From Polaribacter sp. WD7 (GTDB lineage: Bacteria; Bacteroidota; Bacteroidia; Flavobacteriales; Flavobacteriaceae), in the NCBI RefSeq assembly GCF_003335085.1, contig NZ_QPEJ01000018.1, positions 901,488 through 965,487 of the forward strand: DNA of 64,000 nt. The letters run 5' to 3'. Both the position numbers and the translations under genes were made by a program. Each line of letters opens with the position of its first letter. Position 1 is the stretch's first letter. A model generated the notes under the pieces. That model saw only the letters and a program-made list of their open reading frames with translations, searched no databases and was not told where the DNA came from. Positions 1 through 8,877 of this stretch are shown piece after piece.

Positions 1-180
1 TCAAACTTACCGTTAAATACAACTTTAATTATCTCTAACATATACGGAGCAGCAATTCGTACAATACAAACCACTTTAGAAACAGAAATAATTGATCTTA
101 GCGATTTACAAAGTGGTGTCTATTTTATTAGTAATTCTGATAAAAAGAATGGTTTTGTTAAAAAAATTATAAAAATATAA
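1..180 (+). CDS. C-terminal fragment of a T9SS-secreted protein (5' end outside window)
   Basis: An open frame runs from base 1 to a TAA at 178-180. The 59 visible residues look like the end of a type IX secretion type-A sorting domain: an 'IYG' strand, then a 'DLSDLQSGVYFI' segment, then a lysine-rich 'KKIIKI' tail. That is the standard pattern of Bacteroidetes cargo exported across the outer membrane. The catalytic part lies left of the window, so the enzyme type cannot be told. The next gene starts 12 bases downstream, so the two are probably co-transcribed and the PUL continues to the left. Confidence 0.75.
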   Translation, partial: SNLPLNTTLIISNIYGAAIRTIQTTLETEIIDLSDLQSGVYFISNSDKKNGFVKKIIKI

Positions 181-192
181 CTCTTTAAATTA

Positions 193-1791
193 TTGAATTT
201 CAAATCTTTAAAGCTTGTTCAATGCTTATTAATTCTTCTATTATTTTCCTTTTTTTCGTGTAAAGAAAAGAGAGTAAAAAAATATATAAAACCTAATATC
301 CTATTTGTTTTGGTTGATGATTTGGGTTATCATGATTTAGGTGTTACAGGAAGTCATTTTTATGAAACACCTAATATAGATCAACTAGCTAAAGAAAGTA
401 CAATGTTTACAAGAGGGTATGCAGCTAGTAGAGTATGTAGCCCTTCAAGAGCCAGTATTTTTACAGGTAAGTTTACAGCAAGACATGGTATTACAGATTG
501 GATTGGAGCAAAAACGGGTAAAAATTGGAGATCAAGAAAAAGATTTGATAAATTGTTACCAGCAGATTACGTTATGGCTTTGCCAAAAGAAGATATAACC
601 ATGGCAGAAGCTTTTAAAAATTCAGGATACAAAACTTTTTTTGCAGGAAAATGGCATTTAGGTGATAAAGGATCTTATCCAGAGAATCATGGGTTTGATA
701 TCAATAAAGGTGGTTTTCATAGGGGAGGGCCAGCTGGCGGATTTTTTAGTCCTTGGAAAAACCCAAAACTAAAAAGTAAGCACAAAGGAGAAAATCTTAG
801 CATTCGTTTGGCAGAAGAAACGGCACAGTTTATAAATCAACAAAAAGATAGCTCTTTTTTTGCATTTCTATCATTTTATGCTGTTCATGCACCTATTCAA
901 ACTTCAGAAAAAAAATGGAATAAGTATAGAAACAAAGCTGATAGTTTAGGTATTGCTAAAACAGGTTACAAGATGGAACGTGTTTTACCAATTAGACAAG
1001 TACAGGATAATCCTATTTACGCTGGTTTAGTAGAGACTATGGATGATGCTGTAGGTATTGTTTTAAATGCGTTAAAAGAAAATGGTTTAGATAAAAATAC
1101 GATTGTAATCTTTACTTCAGATAATGGAGGGGTAGCTTCAGGAGATAATTATTCAACGAGTAATTTACCTTTAAGAGGTGGTAAAGGATATCAATGGGAA
1201 GGTGGTATAAGAGAACCTTTTTTTATTAAAATTCCGTGGTTAAATTCTAAAATTAAAACGTCAGACTTTCCGGTAATTCATACAGATTTTTATCCAACTT
1301 TGTTGGATTTTGCAAACATTCCACTAAAACCAAAACAACACATAGACGGTATAAGTTTAAAACCAATTTTAGAAGGAAAGCAAATTGAAACAAATAGACC
1401 TTTATATTGGCATTATCCACACTATGGAAACCAAGGAGGATCCCCTTCCTCTATAATTCAACAAAATGGTTGGAAGTTAATTCATTACTGGGAAGACAAT
1501 CATCAAGAACTGTATAAACTTCCATCAGAAGAACAAGATGACCAGAATGTTGTAAATCAGTATCCTTACAAAGCAAAAGAGTTAAAACTTAAATTACTAT
1601 CTTGGTTAGAAGAGGTTAATGCAAAATACCCTAAAAAAGACCTAGAATATGACACTAGTAAAGCATCAAAAAGACTTTTTCAAATGGCTAATCAAAAAAT
1701 GAAATCGTTAGAAAAAAATAGATTGGATGTTTTGTCTAGAGATTTTAAACCAAATGAAAATTGGTGGAAAAGTAAACTAACTGTAGATTAA
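193..1791 (+). CDS. Type I (S1) sulfatase, lipoprotein
   Basis: Formylglycine-dependent S1 sulfatase of 532 aa. The export signal ends in a lipobox (FFSC, Cys23), so it is probably an anchored lipoprotein. The alkaline-phosphatase-fold metal site starts at residues 41-43 (VDD), the modification motif C-S-P-S-R has Cys82 as the residue converted to formylglycine, and a second metal motif (TSDNGG) lies near residue 310. The start is a TTG: the frame is closed by the previous gene's stop and the next in-frame Met lies far inside the fold, after the metal site. It is followed 10 bases later by a polysaccharide lyase. It probably removes sulfate from ulvan oligosaccharides; which position is not readable from the sequence. 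Confidence 0.88.
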   Translation: MNFKSLKLVQCLLILLLFSFFSCKEKRVKKYIKPNILFVLVDDLGYHDLGVTGSHFYETPNIDQLAKESTMFTRGYAASRVCSPSRASIFTGKFTARHGITDWIGAKTGKNWRSRKRFDKLLPADYVMALPKEDITMAEAFKNSGYKTFFAGKWHLGDKGSYPENHGFDINKGGFHRGGPAGGFFSPWKNPKLKSKHKGENLSIRLAEETAQFINQQKDSSFFAFLSFYAVHAPIQTSEKKWNKYRNKADSLGIAKTGYKMERVLPIRQVQDNPIYAGLVETMDDAVGIVLNALKENGLDKNTIVIFTSDNGGVASGDNYSTSNLPLRGGKGYQWEGGIREPFFIKIPWLNSKIKTSDFPVIHTDFYPTLLDFANIPLKPKQHIDGISLKPILEGKQIETNRPLYWHYPHYGNQGGSPSSIIQQNGWKLIHYWEDNHQELYKLPSEEQDDQNVVNQYPYKAKELKLKLLSWLEEVNAKYPKKDLEYDTSKASKRLFQMANQKMKSLEKNRLDVLSRDFKPNENWWKSKLTVD

Positions 1792-1801
1792 TAAAAATTA
1801 A

Positions 1802-4249
1802 ATGAAAAAAATAATATTCGTAATTTTTGCTTTTTTTACATTAATTACTTCATCACAATCATTACAACACCCTACTATTTTTGCAACGTTAGATCAAAGG
1901 GAATCTATTTTAGAACTCATAGAAAAGTATGATTGGGCTAAAAGTATTAAATTACAACTACACTTGTTTGTAGATCCTTACCTGAGTAGTCATCAAAGAA
2001 ACCCTAGAGCAATACTTGATAGAATTCCTGAATTTGCTAAAAATAGCAGACAACATACAGAATTTCAGGCGCATCCTTTTACTTCAAAGCATCATAAAAT
2101 TTTAGCATTAGCATCTAAATCTGCTATGTTGTATTATTTGACACAGAACGTTAAGTACGCTAAATTTTCTGCAGATATCCTAATGCCATATATTAATGAA
2201 ATTGTAAAAAGAAACCCTAAAAATACAACTATAAGTGGTAATGCTTTTTATGATCCAAGAACAACATATGTTCATTTTGCTTTAGCTTATGACTTTATTT
2301 ATGAGTACTTAAAATCTTCTAAAGCAACAGTTTTTGATAATCAATATAAAAAAAGAGTTCCTTTTAATAATGCTAAGGCTCAAAAAGCCATAAAAAACAT
2401 GATAGGAGACATGTTGCAAGAATACGGAAAACCAGATAAGTATGGAAGTGTCGTATCTAATCATCCTATATTAACAGGTCCTGGAGCTTTATTTGCTATT
2501 TTATGTGTAGAAGATGATGTAGAAAGAGAACGTTTATTTCATGTTTTTTGGGAAAAAGGAACAGCACATCAAAACTCGTTTACAAAAACAATTTTACCAT
2601 TATTTGGCAAACAAGGTATATGGCCAGAATCTTTAAGCTATAGTTTTATGCCAGCAATTACTATGATGATAAATGTGGTAGACCGTATAAAACCAGAATT
2701 AAATATTACCAAAGAGTATAATTATATTTTTGAAGGAAATTTTTTGTTTGATAATTTAAGATACCCAGATAGAACTTTTGTAAGATTTGGAGACTCTAAA
2801 AGAAACAAAGATTTAACTGAAAAACTATACAGATATACCTTAGACTTAGCTACAAGAAGGGGGTATAAAGAGTTAGAGCAAAAAGCTCAAATAGCACTTA
2901 CACAAGCATACAGTGCAAAAGGTGGTTACAAACCAAAACTGACAAACGATACATTTGATAATTTTAGAGAACTGCAATTATTTTGGGGACATCCAATTCC
3001 AAAATCTATAAATAAACGTATAGATTTTCAAAAACCCACAGTAATTATAGAGCATGCAGGTATCGCATTGCAACGTAATGATTCAGAAAAAAATAATGTT
3101 AATTATGGCTTAACGGGTGTTATAGGAGGTGCTCATTACGTTCATTCTCATGTTACAGGAATTAGTATGGAATTGTATGGTGCTGGTCATGTAATGGCAC
3201 CCAATGCAGGCTTACCAGAAACAGTGCAGCAAAGACGTGTACCGTTGCATGAAAATTATTTTAGATTGTACGCGGGTAACAACACTGTTATTGTAAACGG
3301 AACTTCTCATGGACGAGATGAAGGTTCTTGGAAGGGAAACGCATACGTGTGGCAAAATACGGCTAAGAATATAGCAGCAGAACCCAAGCATTTACAAGAT
3401 CCTATTGCCAAAGAGTTTAGTTTTGCAACGCAATTACTAGAGGATGAGGTTAATAATGCGAAACAGCAACGCACATTAGGTATTGTTAGAACAAGTGAAA
3501 CTTCTGGGTATTATTTAGATATCTTTCGTTCTAAATCTTATGAAGAAAATAAATTTCATGATTACGTTTATCATAATATAGGTGACAAAACGATTTTGCA
3601 AACTTCTGAAGCTAAAACATTAAAGTTTAAAAAAACAAAAAGGTATCAAAACGATATTGGAGACCCAGTACAATCTCCTGGATGGAGGTTTTTTGAAAAA
3701 GAAAAAGTATCTCAACCTATAAAAAATGAAATTCACATTAGGTTTGATGTTAGTAAAACCAATAGATATATGCACATGTTTGTTCCAGAAGGTGTGCAGA
3801 GAGAATATACAAAAGCAGTTGCTCCGCCAACAAGAGAAGCTAAAGACGGTTATGACAAAAAAAAGACTCAAGTAGTTGTCATTCGTCAGAAAGGAGAAGC
3901 TTGGAAAAAACCTTTTGTTACAGTTTTTGAACCAACTATAGGTGAAAAATCATCTGTTAAATCTGTTGAGGTTTTAGAAGTGAATAATAAAGTGGTAGGT
4001 GCAAAAGTACTCAGCTACATAGACGGAAAAGAAATTACTGATTATATCATTTCTAATGATGTGAATGAAGCTATAGTTTTACCAGATTTAGATTTGAAAT
4101 TTGAGGGGCGTTATGCGATTGTTAGAATTAGAAAAAATGGAGGCAATCAAAACTGTACCCTGTACATAGGAGACGGCAAAAACTTAGCGTACCAAGGCAA
4201 AAAAGTGGTAGTTGAAAAAGGAGATTCTAAAGCCATAAAAAAGTTTTAA
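1802..4249 (+). CDS. Heparinase II/III-like polysaccharide lyase (PL40/PL37-type ulvan lyase candidate)
   Basis: 815 aa with a Sec signal peptide (about residues 1-19). The N-terminal half is an alpha-helical toroid region, and the C-terminal half is a heparinase II/III-like beta-sandwich. The conserved histidine cluster HYVHSH sits at residues 445-450 and is followed by a GISMELYG strand, typical of the catalytic interface of alginate/heparin-type lyases. Known ulvan lyases with this fold are PL37 and PL40; the length fits, but I cannot separate the two families by eye. It would cleave the bond next to a uronic acid by beta-elimination. It lies between a sulfatase and a DUF1080 lipoprotein with gaps of 10 and 2 bases, so one operon is likely. 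Confidence 0.75.
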   Translation: MKKIIFVIFAFFTLITSSQSLQHPTIFATLDQRESILELIEKYDWAKSIKLQLHLFVDPYLSSHQRNPRAILDRIPEFAKNSRQHTEFQAHPFTSKHHKILALASKSAMLYYLTQNVKYAKFSADILMPYINEIVKRNPKNTTISGNAFYDPRTTYVHFALAYDFIYEYLKSSKATVFDNQYKKRVPFNNAKAQKAIKNMIGDMLQEYGKPDKYGSVVSNHPILTGPGALFAILCVEDDVERERLFHVFWEKGTAHQNSFTKTILPLFGKQGIWPESLSYSFMPAITMMINVVDRIKPELNITKEYNYIFEGNFLFDNLRYPDRTFVRFGDSKRNKDLTEKLYRYTLDLATRRGYKELEQKAQIALTQAYSAKGGYKPKLTNDTFDNFRELQLFWGHPIPKSINKRIDFQKPTVIIEHAGIALQRNDSEKNNVNYGLTGVIGGAHYVHSHVTGISMELYGAGHVMAPNAGLPETVQQRRVPLHENYFRLYAGNNTVIVNGTSHGRDEGSWKGNAYVWQNTAKNIAAEPKHLQDPIAKEFSFATQLLEDEVNNAKQQRTLGIVRTSETSGYYLDIFRSKSYEENKFHDYVYHNIGDKTILQTSEAKTLKFKKTKRYQNDIGDPVQSPGWRFFEKEKVSQPIKNEIHIRFDVSKTNRYMHMFVPEGVQREYTKAVAPPTREAKDGYDKKKTQVVVIRQKGEAWKKPFVTVFEPTIGEKSSVKSVEVLEVNNKVVGAKVLSYIDGKEITDYIISNDVNEAIVLPDLDLKFEGRYAIVRIRKNGGNQNCTLYIGDGKNLAYQGKKVVVEKGDSKAIKKF

Positions 4250-4251
4250 AA

Positions 4252-5028
4252 ATGAAAACCACTTTTATAAAACAGAAATATTACCTGCTATGCATGCTAT
4301 TTATAATAATGGTTTCCTGCAAAAATCATCAAGATAAAACCAAAGAAAAAAGTGGGTTTTATCCCATTTTTAATGGTAAAAACTTAGAAGGTTGGTATGG
4401 AGATGTAACATACTGGTCTGTAAAAGACGGAATTTTAACTGGAGAGGTTACCTCAGAGACAATTTTGAAAAGAAACTCTTTTGTTATTTATGAAAAAGAA
4501 CAGCCTGTTAATTTTGAGTTGAAATTAGAATATAGAATTTCAGAATCTGGAAATAGCGGGGTTAATTATAGGAGCGAAAAAATAGAGAAGATTCCTTTTG
4601 CTTTAAGAGGGTACCAATCAGATATTGATGGTAAAAACAAGTATACAGGTCAAAATTACGAAGAAAAAAAGCGAACCACTTTGGCTTACATTGGAGAGAA
4701 AGTAATTATTGAATCTATGCCAGATACGATTTCTTTAGCAAACCTTAGAAAAAATGTAAAAAAGAATTGTTGGCAAACAAGAAATGTAGTTGCTTCTTTA
4801 GGAGATAAAAAAGAGTTAAAAAAATCTATTAAAGATACTAATTGGAACACCATGCATTTAATTGTAAAAGACAATCGTATGCAACATTTTGTAAATGGTG
4901 TGCTCATGAGTGATGTTACCGATTTAGATACTAAAAACAGGAGTAACAAAGGTTTTATAGGAGTTCAGGTACATGTTGGTCCTCCAATGAAGGTTGAGTA
5001 TAAAAATATGTATCTAAAAAAACATTAA
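4252..5028 (+). CDS. DUF1080 (3-keto-disaccharide hydrolase-type) lipoprotein
   Basis: 258 aa. The signal peptide ends in a lipobox (VSC, Cys23). From about residue 35 the protein matches the concanavalin-like DUF1080 fold: the opening 'FNGKNLEGW', the core 'SGNSGVNYRS' and the ending 'GFIGVQVHVGPPMKVEYKN' are diagnostic. Family members are found next to PUL enzymes and some are annotated as 3-keto-disaccharide hydrolases, but function is uncertain for most. The start lies 2 bases after the lyase stop, so the genes are probably translationally coupled. It may bind or hydrolyse a lyase product. Confidence 0.8.
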   Translation: MKTTFIKQKYYLLCMLFIIMVSCKNHQDKTKEKSGFYPIFNGKNLEGWYGDVTYWSVKDGILTGEVTSETILKRNSFVIYEKEQPVNFELKLEYRISESGNSGVNYRSEKIEKIPFALRGYQSDIDGKNKYTGQNYEEKKRTTLAYIGEKVIIESMPDTISLANLRKNVKKNCWQTRNVVASLGDKKELKKSIKDTNWNTMHLIVKDNRMQHFVNGVLMSDVTDLDTKNRSNKGFIGVQVHVGPPMKVEYKNMYLKKH

Positions 5029-5057
5029 CCTTACAGACGTTTTAATATTTTACAAAA

Positions 5058-5080
5058 ACTTTAAGTATATAGCTTAAAGT
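5058..5080 (+). other. Small perfect hairpin between operons
   Basis: ACTTTAAG (5058-5065) and CTTAAAGT (5073-5080) form an 8-bp perfect stem with a 7-base loop. No T-run follows, so it is at best a weak terminator for the 193-5028 operon. It lies just upstream of the promoter for the GH39 gene. Confidence 0.35.
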
Positions 5081-5102
5081 AACGTTAAATTGCAATTTAT
5101 CA

Positions 5103-5145
5103 GTACACTACAGGTCATTAAAAGGCGTTTTAATATATACATTTG
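5103..5145 (+). promoter_or_regulatory. Candidate HTCS operator plus -7 element for the GH39 gene (site A)
   Basis: GTACACTACAGGTC (5103-5116) is followed by TACATTTG (5138-5145), a perfect Bacteroidetes -7 element (TAnnTTTG). The GG at 5113 lies 25 bp before the first T of the -7 element. Sites B and C have the same ACACTACAGG block at the same spacing. No TTG is seen at the -33 position, which suits an activator-dependent promoter. Confidence 0.65.
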
Positions 5146-5177
5146 AATCAAGAATAATATAATAAAACAGTTAGTTT

Positions 5178-6851
5178 ATGAAAGTAGTTACCAAAATAAT
5201 TATACCTCTCTTTTTGTTATTTACGCTAAGTTTTACTCTAGAGTCGTGTTCTAAAGACGAAGTTGTAGAAGATATAGAAGAGGTTATAGAAAATGAAGAA
5301 GATGAAGAGGAAGAGGAAGAAGAAGATCCAAATGCTATAGATCCAAATAAAATTGTAAGTATTAATACAGGATCTGGTGAAGGATTGTTTTACAACTTTT
5401 GGTCAACTAGACCTATGGTAAATCAAACACGATTTAACAGTGTTAATTTTAGAAACTCTTTAGACCCGATAAGACCATATGTAAAAAGTTACAGTATGGT
5501 AAGAATGATGGGAGGTAGAAATGATAATAGAAATAATTTCTACAAAGGAGTAGATGAATCTGGTAACATTATCGTTGATTTTAGAGGCCTAATTACAAGT
5601 TTGAAAAACTTTATGTTAACGGGTTTTAAACCAAGAATAGTGTTAGATAATGTTCCTTGGGAAATGAGTTTGCCTAGGGTAGAAGATGCTTTTGGTAATT
5701 CTAAACCGCCAAATGATTATGGAATATGGAGACAATATGTAAATGCATATATGACAGCCTTAGTAGATGAGTTTGGTTTAGATGAAGTAAGAACATGGCG
5801 TTTTAGAATAGCTACAGAGCCTAATTTTACCCCAAATCACTGGAGAGGAACAAGAGATCAGTTCTTTAGGCATTATGATATAACAGTAGATGAAGTACTC
5901 AAAGTAGTACCAGATGCCTTAGTTGGTCCTGGTAATTTGCTTACAGAAAATGCAGCTACTTTTACTACAGAAATAATTGATCATTGTGCTAATGGTATCA
6001 ATTTTGCAACAGGAGAAAGAGGTACTAAAATGGATTTCTTTTCGCTTTCTTATTATGAAAAATTAGATAAAAGGGAATTAAGGTTTGAAGAGGTTGTAAA
6101 ACCCTACAGAGATAAATTAAATAGTTTTTCTCAGTTTAGTAATATTCCTTTTGACATTCAAGAATTTGGTATTTTAAGAGGGGATAATGGAGTTAGAGGT
6201 GTTAGTTTAAGTGACGGAACAGAATTAGGAGCAAGTTGGTACGCTACTATTGCAGACTTAGCATATAAATATGACATTACAGAAATTTACGATTGGGGGC
6301 AAGAATTAGAGAATAGTGACTTACCTACTGGTAGAAGAACAGTTACAGAAATGTTCTTAAAATTAGAAGGAGGAATGAGAATGTTTGCTTCACATAATTT
6401 ATCAGGTTTTACAGGAGTTATTCCAGTAGCTAAAGATGGTAAAATTTATTTGTTTGCATACAATCATAATACCACAAGAAGTAGTACAAATGCTAAAACA
6501 ATATACCCAAGATTAGAGGGTAATCAAATTTCTAATAACACAACATGGAAAATGAACGAGTGGACAATAGATAAAGACCACAGTGTTCTAATGAATGAGT
6601 TGTATAGTGATATTAGAAATGCAGGTGTAGGAGAAAAACTAAACGGACGTATATATGGTAACAGACCTTCAGATCGTTTTGAAGATGGTTGGGTTAATGT
6701 TTTAAATAGTAATTTATCTAAATATGAAGAACTTTCTAAATTAGCACAAACTGTAAATGATTCTATTGTAAGTACAGAAGATAGTCAATTAACTTTAAAA
6801 GTAGATTTAGCTCCCCATTCGGTTAAATTGATAGAGTTAACTCCAGAGTAA
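5178..6851 (+). CDS. GH39-like glycoside hydrolase, lipoprotein with acidic tether
   Basis: 557 aa. The signal peptide ends in a lipobox (ESC, Cys24), followed by a very acidic tether (residues about 27-52, mostly Glu/Asp) before the catalytic (beta/alpha)8 barrel. The acid/base candidate is Glu214 in ATEPNF, where clan GH-A normally has Asn-Glu-Pro, so the usual Asn is Thr here. The nucleophile candidate is Glu329 in IQEFGI. The C-terminal half contains the beta-sandwich typical of GH39. In an ulvan locus a beta-xylosidase role is the usual assignment for GH39; this is inferred. The gene is transcribed alone, between site A and a strong terminator. Confidence 0.7.
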   Translation: MKVVTKIIIPLFLLFTLSFTLESCSKDEVVEDIEEVIENEEDEEEEEEEDPNAIDPNKIVSINTGSGEGLFYNFWSTRPMVNQTRFNSVNFRNSLDPIRPYVKSYSMVRMMGGRNDNRNNFYKGVDESGNIIVDFRGLITSLKNFMLTGFKPRIVLDNVPWEMSLPRVEDAFGNSKPPNDYGIWRQYVNAYMTALVDEFGLDEVRTWRFRIATEPNFTPNHWRGTRDQFFRHYDITVDEVLKVVPDALVGPGNLLTENAATFTTEIIDHCANGINFATGERGTKMDFFSLSYYEKLDKRELRFEEVVKPYRDKLNSFSQFSNIPFDIQEFGILRGDNGVRGVSLSDGTELGASWYATIADLAYKYDITEIYDWGQELENSDLPTGRRTVTEMFLKLEGGMRMFASHNLSGFTGVIPVAKDGKIYLFAYNHNTTRSSTNAKTIYPRLEGNQISNNTTWKMNEWTIDKDHSVLMNELYSDIRNAGVGEKLNGRIYGNRPSDRFEDGWVNVLNSNLSKYEELSKLAQTVNDSIVSTEDSQLTLKVDLAPHSVKLIELTPE

Positions 6852-6867
6852 TAGTAATACTAATTAT

Positions 6868-6907
6868 AAAAAAGGTCGATTTTAAGTATTTAAAATCGAC
6901 CTTTTTT
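6868..6907 (+). terminator. Rho-independent terminator after the GH39 gene
   Basis: Perfect 11-bp stem GGTCGATTTTA / TAAAATCGACC (6874-6884 and 6891-6901) with a 6-base loop, flanked by an A-run and a T-run of six. Confidence 0.9.
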
Positions 6908-7029
6908 GTTTTTAACATAGAAACTTAGCATTTTACAGCAGAATCAGTGTGTTTATAAAACAGATTTGCTATAAGAGAAACCAAAATATTTGAAATAGAA
7001 ATAAATGAGACTCATAATTACAAAAGTCC

Positions 7030-7072
7030 TGACACTACAGGATTAGAAAAGTCTTTTTTCTAGTTATTTTTG
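7030..7072 (+). promoter_or_regulatory. Candidate HTCS operator plus -7 element for the 7099-14398 operon (site B)
   Basis: TGACACTACAGGATTAG (7030-7046) is followed by TATTTTTG (7065-7072), an exact match to TAnnTTTG. The GG-to-element distance is 25 bp, as at site A. The ACACTACAGGATTA core recurs at site C (43335). Confidence 0.7.
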
Positions 7073-7098
7073 AGTTAACTAACACCATTTAAAACTTT

Positions 7099-8847
7099 AT
7101 GAAACTTTGTTCAATTCAATTTGGTATTTTAAGCACGTTATGTTTCTTTTTTTTTGCATGTCAAACAAGTAAAGAAAATACAGTAAAAAAGAACGGTATT
7201 GTAAACACTATAAATAAACCCAATATTCTTTGGTTGGTTACAGAAGATATGGGTGCGTATATTCCTCCTTTTGGAGACAATACTGTAAAAACACCAAATT
7301 TAACTAGACTAGCTAAAGAAGGAGTTATTTACCCAAATCTATACTCTACCTCAGGTGTTTGTGCTCCTAGTAGAGCTGCTATTGCTACTGGTATGTACCC
7401 TTCTAGTATTGGTGCAAATCATATGAGAACAACCTCTAATACAGAAGCAACAGGTTTGCCAAAATATGAAGCTGTACCTCCAGCTCAAGTTAAAATGATA
7501 AGCGAACTTATGCGAGTTAATGGATATTATTGTACAAATAACTACAAAACAGATTATCAATTTAAAGCGCCTGTTACTGCTTGGGATGAAAGTAGTAAAT
7601 ATGCTCATTGGAGAAATAGAGATAAAAACCAACCTTTCTTTGCAGTATTTAATTTTACCGAAACGCATGAGTCTGGTTTGTTTGAGCCATATGGCTTTAG
7701 ACAAGTTGAAACAAGGCACTATCATGCAGGAGATAGAACTTACGAGTGGAAAAAAAATGGTTTGCCAGATTCTAAAAATAGAATTCCAGAATCAGAGAAT
7801 CCTGTTCATATACCAAAAGATACAAAATTTGATGTTCCACCTTATTTAGTAGATAATGATATTACACAGAGAGATATGTGGAAACTATACAACAATATTG
7901 CCGAAATGGATAAGCAAGTAGGCGCAATTTTAAAACAATTAGAAGACGATGGTTTGTTAGAAAACACCATTATTTTTTTCTACGGAGATCATGGAGGGCC
8001 TTTACCAAAAGAAAAGAGATTGATTTATGATTCTGGTTTAAACACACCAATGATAGTGCGCTTTCCAAACAAAGCAAAAGCAGGTACAAAAGATGATAAA
8101 TTGGTAAGCTTTGTAGATTTTGCGCCAACACTATTATCTTTAATTAATCAACAACCTAAAACATACATGCAAGGGCAAGCTTTTTTAGGAAATTACAAAA
8201 AGGAAGACCGTAAATATATTCATGCAGCAGCAGATAGGTTTGATGCAGAGAGAGATGTTATTAGAGCAGTAAGAGATCCTCAATTTAAATATATTAGAAA
8301 TTATATGCCGCAAAAAGGCTATTATTTACCAATAACATACAGAGAAAAAATTCCTGCTATGCAAGAATTATTACGTTTAAGAGATGCAGGTAATCTAAAT
8401 GATATTCAGATGCAATGGTTTAGAGGAGAAAAACCGAAAGAAGAATTATTTGATTGTAAAAATGATCCTTATGAACTCAATAACTTGGCAAATAATCTAG
8501 AATATAAAGACAAATTAATAGAATTAAGAAAAGAAATGGATACTTGGTTGCTCAATATAAAAGATGACCCAACCTTACCTGAAGACAAATTGGTGGAAAA
8601 ATTATGGAAACATCAGAAAACAAAACCAAAAACCAAAGCTCCAAAAGTAGCATTTGTATCTAATAAAGCAGTAATTACATGCGAAACAGAAGGTGCCTCA
8701 ATTGGTTATAAAACAGATGCAAAATCAAAAAGGTGGTCTGTGTATACCAAACCTATTCATGTAAATGAAAACGATGTGTTATTAGTTAAATCACATAGAA
8801 TTGGTTATCTATCTAGTATAACTGTAAAAGTAAAAAATCAAAAATAA
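7099..8847 (+). CDS. Type I (S1) sulfatase with C-terminal chitobiase-like domain, lipoprotein
   Basis: 582 aa. The lipobox is FFAC (Cys21). The sulfatase domain begins at about residue 40 (NILWLVTEDMG), the formylglycine motif is C-A-P-S-R (Cys88), and a later metal motif YGDHGG lies near residue 297. It resembles N-sulfoglucosamine sulfohydrolase-type sulfatases (possibly S1_8). The last ~65 residues form a small beta-sandwich like the chitobiase/hexosaminidase C-terminal domain (IGYKTDAK...W). It is first gene of an operon with GH5, GH39-like and GH2 genes, driven from site B. Confidence 0.87.
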   Translation: MKLCSIQFGILSTLCFFFFACQTSKENTVKKNGIVNTINKPNILWLVTEDMGAYIPPFGDNTVKTPNLTRLAKEGVIYPNLYSTSGVCAPSRAAIATGMYPSSIGANHMRTTSNTEATGLPKYEAVPPAQVKMISELMRVNGYYCTNNYKTDYQFKAPVTAWDESSKYAHWRNRDKNQPFFAVFNFTETHESGLFEPYGFRQVETRHYHAGDRTYEWKKNGLPDSKNRIPESENPVHIPKDTKFDVPPYLVDNDITQRDMWKLYNNIAEMDKQVGAILKQLEDDGLLENTIIFFYGDHGGPLPKEKRLIYDSGLNTPMIVRFPNKAKAGTKDDKLVSFVDFAPTLLSLINQQPKTYMQGQAFLGNYKKEDRKYIHAAADRFDAERDVIRAVRDPQFKYIRNYMPQKGYYLPITYREKIPAMQELLRLRDAGNLNDIQMQWFRGEKPKEELFDCKNDPYELNNLANNLEYKDKLIELRKEMDTWLLNIKDDPTLPEDKLVEKLWKHQKTKPKTKAPKVAFVSNKAVITCETEGASIGYKTDAKSKRWSVYTKPIHVNENDVLLVKSHRIGYLSSITVKVKNQK

Positions 8848-8877
8848 CAAGTAAAAAAGAACATAAACGCATAAAAA

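Noticed and set aside
7351..7725. Minus-strand open frame of 124 codons inside the sulfatase gene
   Set aside because: It is the antisense shadow of a well-supported sulfatase. The same holds for the other antisense frames inside CAZyme genes.
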